Of a stretch of DNA of 44,308 nucleotides, positions 38,226-44,308 are shown one piece after another (the first letter of the stretch is position 1; every line of letters starts with the position of its first letter). A program made the translations under genes and the position numbers. The notes under the pieces were generated by a model that saw only the letters and a list, made by a program, of their open reading frames with translations, had not been told where the DNA came from and made no database searches. The stretch comes from DAOUAT01 sp964551735 (lineage in GTDB: Bacteria > Chloroflexota > Anaerolineae > CG2-30-64-16): the NCBI GenBank assembly GCA_964551735.1, contig CAZKEF010000044.1, positions 1 through 44,308 on the forward strand, in the 5' to 3' direction.

Positions 38226-41200
38226 TCAAATCAACAACTGCGGCAGCGTCTCGGTCACGCCCTTGAGCAGCACTGCCATCTCGGTTGCATCCCGCAGGGA
38301 GAGGGAGCCGGTGAATGGGCCTTTGGCTGTCATCTCCTTGATCTCGAACGCCGGGGTCAAGGTGACGCGCGCCTCTGGGCACTCGTAGACCAGGTGGCCG
38401 TTCTCGCGCGCCAGGCTCGTCTCGCGGCCCATGTCGTGGTGGCGGATGAGGCCATCGGTGATGCGGTACGCGTTGTGGCTCTCGGCCAGGAAGTCCTTCT
38501 CGTTCAGGAACAGCCGCGGCTTGTCCAGCCAGGGCTGGCCGTGATGCACGCAGAAGGTGGTGCAGTCACCGCAGGCGTTGCAGAAGTCGTTGATGTTGAT
38601 GATCTGGCGTTCCTGGCCGATCACGAAGCGCTCGAGGCCGATCACGGTCAGCGCGTCACCCTTCAGCGCCAGCCGCGGCAGCATGACGTCCACGGGGCGC
38701 ATGGTGAAGGTCTGGTTGGCGCGGTTGGGGCAGACCTCGACGCACTTGTCGCAGAAGGTGGTGCATTGCACGCAGCGGGCCGCCTCGGCTTCCGCCTGCT
38801 CCTTGCTGAAGCTCAGGTCAATCAGGTCGAAGCTGTTCCGCAGCGCGATGGGCAGCATCCGGGTTTTCACCTGCGGCGCTTTGGTCGCCCGCACATGCTT
38901 GACCTGGATGATCTCTTCCGCCGAGAGCTTTGCCTTGTCGTCCGCCGGCTGGTCGAACGGCACGCCGAACTGCCAGCAGATGGACTCGGCTGCGCGGCGG
39001 CCGTCGCCGCACGCAGCGATGATGCTCTCCGGGCCGGACTCGGCCGCGTCGCCGCCCGCGTAGACGCCGGGGACGCCGGTGCTGGCGGTGGCGTGGTCAA
39101 TGGCGATGCCACCGTCGCCGCACACCGTCACCACGCTGCCATCCAGGAACGCGAAGTCGGGGTTCTGGCCCACGGCGATGATCACAGTGTCGCACGGGAT
39201 CTGGAACTCGCTGCCGGGAATGGCCACCGGTTTGCGCCGGCCGTCGGCGCCGGGCTCGCCCAGCTTGTTACGCAGGCATTCCAGCGCTACCACTTTGCCT
39301 CCCCCATCGCGCACGACGCGTAGCGGCGTGGTCAGCTCCAGCAGCTCGTTACCCTCTTCCAACGCGCCTTCGATCTCTTCCAGGCTGGCCGGCATCTCGG
39401 CGCGGGTGCGGCGGTAAACGATGGTCGTGGGGTTGCCGGTGAGGCGCTGCGAGGTGCGCACCGCGTCCATGGCGGTGTCGCCGCCGCCGATCACCAGCGC
39501 CTTCTCGCCCAGGTCGGGCCGCTCGCCGCGGCGGGTCCGGTCCAGCAGGCCCAGCGCGGCGTAGACGCCCGGCCCCTCGACGCCGGGGATGCGCAGCGGG
39601 GTGTCGCGCTGGAAGCCGGTCGCTACGTAGACCGCATCGAAGCCCTGTTCTAACAGCTTCTCCGGCGCGCCGGTGATGGGATGGTTCAGCTCCAGCTTGA
39701 CGCCCATGGCCAGGACGCGATCCACGTCGCGCTGGATCACTTCCCACGGCAAGCGGAACACCGGCACCAGCCGCATCATGCCGCCGATGACGTCCTTGGC
39801 CTCGAAGATGGTCACGTCCACGCCGTTCAGTGCCAGGTAGAACGCGGCCGACCAGCCGGAGGGGCCGGAGCCGATGACGGCGACCTTTTTGCCCACTTTC
39901 TCTTTGGCCGCTAGCGGTGCGACCGTGCCGTTCTCCTCGGCGTAGCGTTTCAGGGCACGGATGGCGACCGTCTCCTCGTAATCGTTGCGCACACAGCGCG
40001 TCTGGCACAGGTGGTTGCAGACGTAGCCGGTGACGCCGGGCAGCGGGTTGCGGGCCAGGATCACCGCCAGCGCCTTATCGGGATCGCCCTCTTTGATCCA
40101 CCAGTTGTACTCCGGCACGTCCTGGCATACCGCGCACTGCTCCATGCACGGCGCGACGATGCAGTCCCACAGCCCCAGCCCCGATTTCACCTTGGGCAGG
40201 CCGTAGGGCCAGTACTCTTTCTTGTACCGGTGGTCGGTCAGCGCCTCGGCGGCCGCCGCTTCGACGTTGGTCAGCTTGTCCGCCGAGAATTCGGCCAGGC
40301 TCTTGGCGCCCGCGGCGGCCATCGCAGCCTCCAGGTTGGTCAGCCACTGGCCGAAGCGGGCGTAGCCGCCCGGCTTCAGCAGGTCGGAGCAGGCTGTGAT
40401 GGGCACCGGGCCGCAAGATGCGATGGTGGCGATGTTCAGCGCATCGGCGCCGGCCGAGTAGGAGACCCGCAAATTGCCGTTGAACTCGTGCGCCAGCTTG
40501 TTGAACAGATTCATAGTGACCGGGTAGAGCGCGCGGCCCGACATGTACATCTCGTCGCCCGGCATAAGCTGTTTGTGGTTGTGCATCGCCAGGGTGTTGC
40601 TCAGCTTGACGCCGAAGGCGAGCCCTTGCCCGGCCGCCACCTTTTGCATGCGGCCTATCAGCCCGATCGCCTTGTCGTAGGAGATATCGTGCTCGAATAC
40701 CGAGTCGGGGATGTGGATCTCGTGGAAGCCCAGGTCGTTGTGCAGGATGTCGAGCACCCGCTCCTTGCCCAACAGCGTCGGGTTCATCTTGACGATGGTG
40801 TGGAGCTTGCGCTCGGTGAGCAGATATTCGGCGATGCGCTCGATCTCGTCGGGCGGGCAGCCGTGCATGGTGGAGAGGGTGATGCTGTTGGCGATCTGGT
40901 TGGGGATCGCGATGTCGGCGTACTGGGGGAACTCGCGGGCCAGAATGGCCTTGATCTGGGCCACTTCCTCAGTGGCGTCCTCCATCTTGCGCATGAAGGT
41001 CTGCACCCGCGGGCTTTGGATGCCCTCCAGGTTGTAGCCGACGCTCATGTCGAAGATGACGCCCGGTAGAGACGTTGCATGCAACGTCTCTACACGGTCC
41101 CACCCCAAAATGCGTGGCAGGATGTGCACCAACGCCCAGGCGACGACGTATTCGTGGGCCGATTCCTCCAGCTTCAGCTCTTGTGACCACTCGACGTTGT

Positions 41201-41522
41201 AACCCTCGTCCTCCATGTCAATGCACGGCCGCGGGATTTCCAGCTCGTCGAGGATCTGCACCGTTTTCAGCTCAATGAAACGGCCGCCGCAGAGCCAGGC
41301 CGCAACGATGTTCTGGCTGAGCTGCGTGTGCGGGCCGGCCGACGGGCCGATGGGGGTCGCCAAATACTTGCCATAGACATCGGGCACGGCAAAGGGCGCA
41401 TCGGCCTGGGGGGTGTAGAACAGCGACTTATGGATCCCAAAAATGGATCCGGTTGTTTCGTATTCCTTCAGGATCCGCCGCAGTTGGACGGCGAAGGGTT
41501 GGATCATCAAGTAGTCGGACAT
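38226..41522 (-). CDS. ygfK: YgfK, putative selenate-reductase-type Fe-S flavoprotein
   Basis: This 1098-residue multi-domain protein starts at ATG 41522 (AGGAG upstream). Residues 1 to about 440 form a dihydroorotate-dehydrogenase-like barrel (LATPIGPSAGPHTQLSQNI). Next come Cys motifs CMEQCAVCQ and CNHLCQTRCV (about 458-510), a GltD-like FAD/NAD(P)H domain from about 544 (VAVIGSGPSGWSAAF; VIGGGDTAMDAVRT), and C-terminal ferredoxin clusters CVQCTTFCDKCVEVCPN and CNACGDCTTFC (about 918-991). In E. coli ygfK lies with ssnA, xdhD, yqeC and mocA. It is needed with them for anaerobic purine use, probably moving electrons to or from the molybdenum hydroxylase. Residues 143-152 are encoded by a 28-bp palindrome. 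Confidence 0.93.
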   Translation of the reverse strand: MSDYLMIQPFAVQLRRILKEYETTGSIFGIHKSLFYTPQADAPFAVPDVYGKYLATPIGPSAGPHTQLSQNIVAAWLCGGRFIELKTVQILDELEIPRPCIDMEDEGYNVEWSQELKLEESAHEYVVAWALVHILPRILGWDRVETLHATSLPGVIFDMSVGYNLEGIQSPRVQTFMRKMEDATEEVAQIKAILAREFPQYADIAIPNQIANSITLSTMHGCPPDEIERIAEYLLTERKLHTIVKMNPTLLGKERVLDILHNDLGFHEIHIPDSVFEHDISYDKAIGLIGRMQKVAAGQGLAFGVKLSNTLAMHNHKQLMPGDEMYMSGRALYPVTMNLFNKLAHEFNGNLRVSYSAGADALNIATIASCGPVPITACSDLLKPGGYARFGQWLTNLEAAMAAAGAKSLAEFSADKLTNVEAAAAEALTDHRYKKEYWPYGLPKVKSGLGLWDCIVAPCMEQCAVCQDVPEYNWWIKEGDPDKALAVILARNPLPGVTGYVCNHLCQTRCVRNDYEETVAIRALKRYAEENGTVAPLAAKEKVGKKVAVIGSGPSGWSAAFYLALNGVDVTIFEAKDVIGGMMRLVPVFRLPWEVIQRDVDRVLAMGVKLELNHPITGAPEKLLEQGFDAVYVATGFQRDTPLRIPGVEGPGVYAALGLLDRTRRGERPDLGEKALVIGGGDTAMDAVRTSQRLTGNPTTIVYRRTRAEMPASLEEIEGALEEGNELLELTTPLRVVRDGGGKVVALECLRNKLGEPGADGRRKPVAIPGSEFQIPCDTVIIAVGQNPDFAFLDGSVVTVCGDGGIAIDHATASTGVPGVYAGGDAAESGPESIIAACGDGRRAAESICWQFGVPFDQPADDKAKLSAEEIIQVKHVRATKAPQVKTRMLPIALRNSFDLIDLSFSKEQAEAEAARCVQCTTFCDKCVEVCPNRANQTFTMRPVDVMLPRLALKGDALTVIGLERFVIGQERQIININDFCNACGDCTTFCVHHGQPWLDKPRLFLNEKDFLAESHNAYRITDGLIRHHDMGRETSLARENGHLVYECPEARVTLTPAFEIKEMTAKGPFTGSLSLRDATEMAVLLKGVTETLPQLLI
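41066..41093. repeat. Perfect 28-bp palindrome inside ygfK
   Basis: GTAGAGACGTTGCA joined directly to its complement TGCAACGTCTCTAC. On the minus strand it reads RVETLHATSLPG in frame, between ILGWD and GVIFDMSVGYNLEG, which I expect to be nearly adjacent in relatives. The same palindrome type is a known dispersed repeat in cyanobacteria and Chloroflexota as I recall. Confidence 0.85.
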
Positions 41523-41524
41523 GG

Positions 41525-42382
41525 TTAGCTCCTGTTCAACCAATCTATCATATACGCCAACACCTCGGCCTTTTCCGGCTCGTTGTGCGTCTCGTGGTAG
41601 AACCCTTCCCACAGCTTCAGCGTACACCGGCCGGCCGGCGCTTTGGCGGCGAATTCTTGGGAGGCGGGCGCCGAGGTGAGGATGTCTTTTGTGCCGTGGA
41701 CCAGCAGCAGCGGCAGCGGGAACTCGGCGGCGTGGGCCAGGGCCCATTCGCCGGCCTCCAACATACCCAACGCCAGGCGCACCGAAATCTTGTTGTGGAC
41801 GAGCGGGTCGCCCGTGTAGGCGCGGATCACTTCGGGGTCACGGGCCAGACCATCGAGCGCCAGGCCGTTCGCCATCTGCATACTGGGGTTGAGCTGGTTC
41901 ATTATCTTCGCCAAGAGCACCTGGAGGGTCGGGGGCGGGGTTGTGACGCGTAGGCCGGGGCTGGTGGAAATCACGCCGGAGACCCTTCGACTCCGCTCCG
42001 CTGCGCTCAGGGTGCCCAAACGGCGTAGCGCATAGTTCAGCACCAGGTTGCCGCCCAGGCTGTGGCCGTAGAGGAAGCGCGGCAGGCCGGGATAGCGGGC
42101 CGCGGCCTCATCCAGCAGGCGGCCGATGTCGTCCATGAGGGTGTCGTACGTCGGGGTGTGCCCGCGCGGCCCGCCCGATTTGCCGTGGCCGCGCAGGTCG
42201 AACCCGAATGAGGCGTAGCCGGCCGCGTTCAGCGCCGCAGCCACGTGGGCATAGCGGCCGGTGTGCTCGCCCAGGCCATGCACCAGGCAGACCACGGCCT
42301 TAGGCGCAGTCTCCGGTTGCCAGCCCTGGAAGTAGAACTGGATACCATCAGGGGATTGCTTAGTGAATTCGATGTGCGGCAT
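41525..42382 (-). CDS. Monoacylglycerol-lipase-like alpha/beta hydrolase
   Basis: This 285-residue lysophospholipase/monoglyceride-lipase-type hydrolase starts at ATG 42382 (GGAG upstream). It has LVHGLGEHTGRYAHVA, GFDLRGHGKSGGPRGH, nucleophile motif YGHSLGGNL, Asp in VHGTKDILTS and His in FYHETHNE. It probably cleaves monoacyl lipids. Residues about 123-133 (TLSAAERSR) are repeat-encoded. The stop is two bases before the ygfK ATG, so it is in the same operon, though a lipase is not a usual member of this set. Confidence 0.9.
   Translation of the reverse strand: MPHIEFTKQSPDGIQFYFQGWQPETAPKAVVCLVHGLGEHTGRYAHVAAALNAAGYASFGFDLRGHGKSGGPRGHTPTYDTLMDDIGRLLDEAAARYPGLPRFLYGHSLGGNLVLNYALRRLGTLSAAERSRRVSGVISTSPGLRVTTPPPTLQVLLAKIMNQLNPSMQMANGLALDGLARDPEVIRAYTGDPLVHNKISVRLALGMLEAGEWALAHAAEFPLPLLLVHGTKDILTSAPASQEFAAKAPAGRCTLKLWEGFYHETHNEPEKAEVLAYMIDWLNRS
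41982..42013 (-). repeat. TCGAAGGG/CTGAGCG-type repeat inside lipase gene
   Basis: ACCCTTCGACTCCGCTCCGC then TGCGCTCAGGGT, ends ACCCT/AGGGT complementary. It encodes TLSAAERSRR in frame, between the helix NYALRR and VSGVISTSPGLR. Confidence 0.75.
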
Positions 42383-42400
42383 CGGACATCTCCACGGTGA

Positions 42401-42464
42401 GAGTAGACAAGGAAACAAGTAAACAAGGGCCTTGTCTACTTGTTTCCTTCTCTACTTGTCTACG
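42401..42464. repeat. GTAGACAAGGAAACAAG repeat, copy D1
   Basis: Units GTAGACAAGGAAACAAGTAA on one side face CTTGTCTACTTGTTTCCTTC on the other, able to fold into a long hairpin in the gap between the PLP-enzyme and lipase genes. Related copy D2 lies at 43941-44034. Confidence 0.85.
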
Positions 42465-42466
42465 CG

Positions 42467-43927
42467 CTACAGCAGCCCCACTTTCGCGTTGAACTCTTCG
42501 ATCAGCGCGTCGATCTCGTCGGACTGGCCCTCTACACCGGTCCAGTAGTCCTTCTTGTGCCACTGATCCAGGATCTCTTCGTAGGTCTTGCCCTGCTGCT
42601 CGACCCAGGTGTAGTACTTGAGGTTGTGGACGCGCTTGCGGGCCGGGTAGGTCAGCTCCTCGGTGTAGTCGGTAGTGAGGCCCAGGATGTGCTGATGGTA
42701 CGCGGCGGCTGCGTCGCGGGCGGTGAACTCGCCGCGCTCCTCGGTGAGCTCGGTCAGGCGGGAGCAGTAGAGCTCCATGGAGTCGGTGAGCACCGTGACG
42801 ATCACGTCCCCCTCGCCCCACTCGTACCACTTGGCCATCTTGATCGCGGACGCGATGTTGGCCGCGCCGGAGATGCCGATCAGGTCGAGTTGGGCCACCA
42901 GCGCTTCGGGCACGCCCTGCTCGACCAGGTACTTGCGGCCTTCGGGCTCGTTGAATAGGCGGATCATCTGCATGGGCACTTCATCGTCAATCGCCATCAC
43001 CATGTCGGTGTTCTTGACGTTGTGGATCCACGGCACATGCTTGTCGCCGATGCCCTCGATGCGGTGTGCGCCGAACCCGTTCTGCAGCAGCGTGGGGCAT
43101 TGCAGCGCCTCGCTGGCCGCCACCTTACCCTCCGGGAAGAGCTTCTTCAGGTAGTCGCCCACGCCGATGGTGCCGGCCGAGCCGGTGGTGAAGACGGAGC
43201 CGGCGAACCGCTCGTCCGGGCGCAGTTCCTTCTCCAGCATTTCCTGCACGGCGTGCCCCGTGATGTCGTAGTGCCAGAGGTGGTTGCCGAACTCGTCGAA
43301 CTGGTTGAAGATCACCAGGTCCTGGCCGGAGCGACGCAGCTCCCAGCACTTGTCGAAGATCTCTTTGACGTTGCTCTCGGTGCCGGGGGTGGCGATCACC
43401 TCGCCGGCGACCTTGGACAGCCACTCGAAGCGCTCGCGGCTCATGCCCTCGGGCAGGATAGCGATGGACTCACACGCCAGCAGCGCCGAGTCGTACGCGC
43501 CGCCGCGGCAGTAGTTGCCGGTGGAGGGCCACACGGCTTTTTGCGTGCTGGGGTCGAACTGGCCGGTGACGAGCCGGGGCACCAGGCAGCCGAACGCTGC
43601 GCCGACCTTGTGCGCACCGGTGGGGAACCACTTGCCCACCAGCACCAGGATACGGGCGTCCACGCCGGTGAGCGCCTTAGGCAGATCCAGGTAGTTGACG
43701 CCGCCGAACCCGCCACCGCTGGCCACCGGTTCGTTTTTCCAGGTGATGCGGAACAGGTTGCGTGGGTTGATATCCCACAGGCCGATCCCCTTCAATTCAG
43801 CTTTGATCTTGTCCGGGATCAGGGCTGGGTTGCGCTGCTGCGCGAAGGTCGGGATGATGATGTTGCGCTCGCGCGCACGCTTGACTGCACGCTCTAGGTG
43901 CTCGGGGTAGATGGATAGATCTATCAT
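42467..43927 (-). CDS. PLP-dependent tryptophan-synthase-beta-fold enzyme
   Basis: This 486-residue fold-type II PLP enzyme starts at ATG 43927 (AAGGA upstream); the longer frame to 43990 is repeat D2. The cofactor Lys is in TGAHKVGAAFG, the phosphate loop in STGNYCRGGAYDS, and TTGSAGTIGVGDYLKKLFPEGK and GISGAANIASAIKMAKW follow. It resembles cysteine synthase and diaminopropionate lyase-type enzymes seen beside ygfK/ssnA/xdh genes (ygeX occupies this place in E. coli). It may act on amino acids released from purine breakdown. The exact reaction is not known. Confidence 0.83.
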   Translation of the reverse strand: MIDLSIYPEHLERAVKRARERNIIIPTFAQQRNPALIPDKIKAELKGIGLWDINPRNLFRITWKNEPVASGGGFGGVNYLDLPKALTGVDARILVLVGKWFPTGAHKVGAAFGCLVPRLVTGQFDPSTQKAVWPSTGNYCRGGAYDSALLACESIAILPEGMSRERFEWLSKVAGEVIATPGTESNVKEIFDKCWELRRSGQDLVIFNQFDEFGNHLWHYDITGHAVQEMLEKELRPDERFAGSVFTTGSAGTIGVGDYLKKLFPEGKVAASEALQCPTLLQNGFGAHRIEGIGDKHVPWIHNVKNTDMVMAIDDEVPMQMIRLFNEPEGRKYLVEQGVPEALVAQLDLIGISGAANIASAIKMAKWYEWGEGDVIVTVLTDSMELYCSRLTELTEERGEFTARDAAAAYHQHILGLTTDYTEELTYPARKRVHNLKYYTWVEQQGKTYEEILDQWHKKDYWTGVEGQSDEIDALIEEFNAKVGLL

Positions 43928-43940
43928 GGGTATGTCCTTA

Positions 43941-44034
43941 TGGTAACTTGGTAGATTGGTTGACAAGTAGACAGGTAGACACGGAAACAAGGGCGCATGC
44001 CTGGTCTACTTGTTTCCGTGTTTCCTTGTCTACT
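43941..44034. repeat. GTAGACAAGGAAACAAG repeat, copy D2
   Basis: ACAAGTAGACAGGTAGACAC and GGAAACAAGGG face CTGGTCTACTTGTTTCCGTG and TTTCCTTGTCTAC around a GCGCATGC centre. It fills the gap between the threonine-synthase-like gene and the PLP-enzyme gene and contains the stop codon (TAG, 44030-44032) of the former. Confidence 0.85.
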
Positions 44035-44308
44035 TCGTCCCCAACGCTCGTTTCACATCCGCCAAATCCTTGTCCACCACCAGTGGCTCGCCCACGCTTT
44101 TGCGGGCGGAGGCGATGTCTTTCAGGCCGTTGCCGGTGGAGAGGACGACGACGCGTTCGTCGGGGTTTACAAGGCCCAGTTCTACAGCTTTCACCAGGCC
44201 GGCGTAGGCGGCCGCGGCGGCCGGCTCAGCGAAGACGCCGCAGCCGCGGGCCAGCGCCGGGATGGCGGCCAGGATCTCGTCGTCGGTCACCTTGATGTAG
44301 GCGCCGTC
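44030..44308 (-). CDS. thrC: Threonine-synthase-like protein, C-terminal part
   Basis: The last 92 residues are in the window and the 5' end lies beyond it. The segment GVFAEPAAAAAYAGLVKAVE, followed by VVVLSTGNGLKDIASA, is typical of the C-terminal PLP-binding end of fold-type II threonine synthase. A threonine-synthase-like gene beside a PLP enzyme, ygfK and ssnA fits known purine-use clusters, so it might act on another amino acid here. The stop codon lies inside repeat D2. Confidence 0.8.
   Translation of the reverse strand, partial: DGAYIKVTDDEILAAIPALARGCGVFAEPAAAAAYAGLVKAVELGLVNPDERVVVLSTGNGLKDIASARKSVGEPLVVDKDLADVKRALGTK

Noticed and set aside
37969..38266. Plus-strand small frames before ygfK
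   Set aside because: They run across the HigA relic and two hairpins on the opposite strand and have no ribosome sites.
38226..41747. 1173-residue version of YgfK
   Set aside because: The first 75 residues lie over the lipase gene; the ATG at 41522 has AGGAG and gives the family N-terminus.
42401..44034. CRISPR-like or attachment sites around the PLP gene
   Set aside because: Units are degenerate low-complexity inverted repeats with no regular spacers and no recombinase nearby.

Overview
The window looks like chromosomal DNA from a GC-rich member of the Chloroflexota (Anaerolineae or Caldilineae-like). This is an inference. It rests on high GC third positions, on a secreted protein ending in the YLPLVLR-type tail common in that phylum, on a STAND-type repeat protein, on many stand-alone toxin-antitoxin pairs, and on a dense load of short palindromic and low-complexity dispersed repeats. 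No rRNA, tRNA, CRISPR array, phage or intact insertion sequence was seen.

Layout. 1-2136: 3' part of a repeat-rich (HEAT/STAND sensor-like) protein. 2266-4903: a broken leader, then an AT-richer gene for a secreted kelch-like plus glycosidase-like protein. 5007-5459: conserved unknown. 5549-11217: complete type I restriction-modification system hsdR-hsdM-hsdS, whose 3' end is duplicated around a palindromic element. 11465-13989: five same-strand genes of unknown role ending in a SWIM zinc-finger protein. 13970-17478: esterase, acetyltransferase, truncated membrane protein, decayed stretch and two small conserved proteins. 17475-21673: methyltransferase, a YqeC-MocA fusion (molybdenum hydroxylase maturation) and an RsmF-like rRNA methyltransferase. 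21689-22251: MazF toxin and antitoxin with a near-consensus promoter. 22330-28592: gamma-glutamyltransferase, pyrophosphatase-like protein, two short-chain dehydrogenases, a shortened LuxR/MalT-type regulator and its usual membrane partner. 28831-31581: methyltransferase, beta-carbonic anhydrase, nitroreductase and a RelE-type toxin-antitoxin pair. 31675-44308: a purine/molybdenum-hydroxylase region containing the xanthine-dehydrogenase-like large subunit, a fused FAD plus 2Fe-2S subunit, SsnA, YgfK, a lipase, a PLP enzyme and the end of a threonine-synthase-like gene. This region is interrupted by another toxin-antitoxin cluster.

How genes work together. YqeC, MocA, SsnA, YgfK and the Xdh-like subunits are the set found together in the E. 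coli ygeW-xdhD region and in anaerobic purine-degrading bacteria, where they serve selenium-dependent molybdenum hydroxylases. Here they lie in two blocks about 12 kb apart on the same strand.

The most unusual feature is that dispersed repeats sit inside genes without breaking frame. The same hairpin element is read in the same frame in mocA and rsmF, giving related peptides. Other repeats add in-frame segments to ygfK, xdhA, the FAD subunit, ggt and a lipase, form the linker of the FAD/2Fe-2S fusion, and supply the C-termini of a carbonic anhydrase and a pyrophosphatase-like protein. This resembles the protein-coding palindromic elements known from Rickettsia, but with several unrelated repeat families at once.
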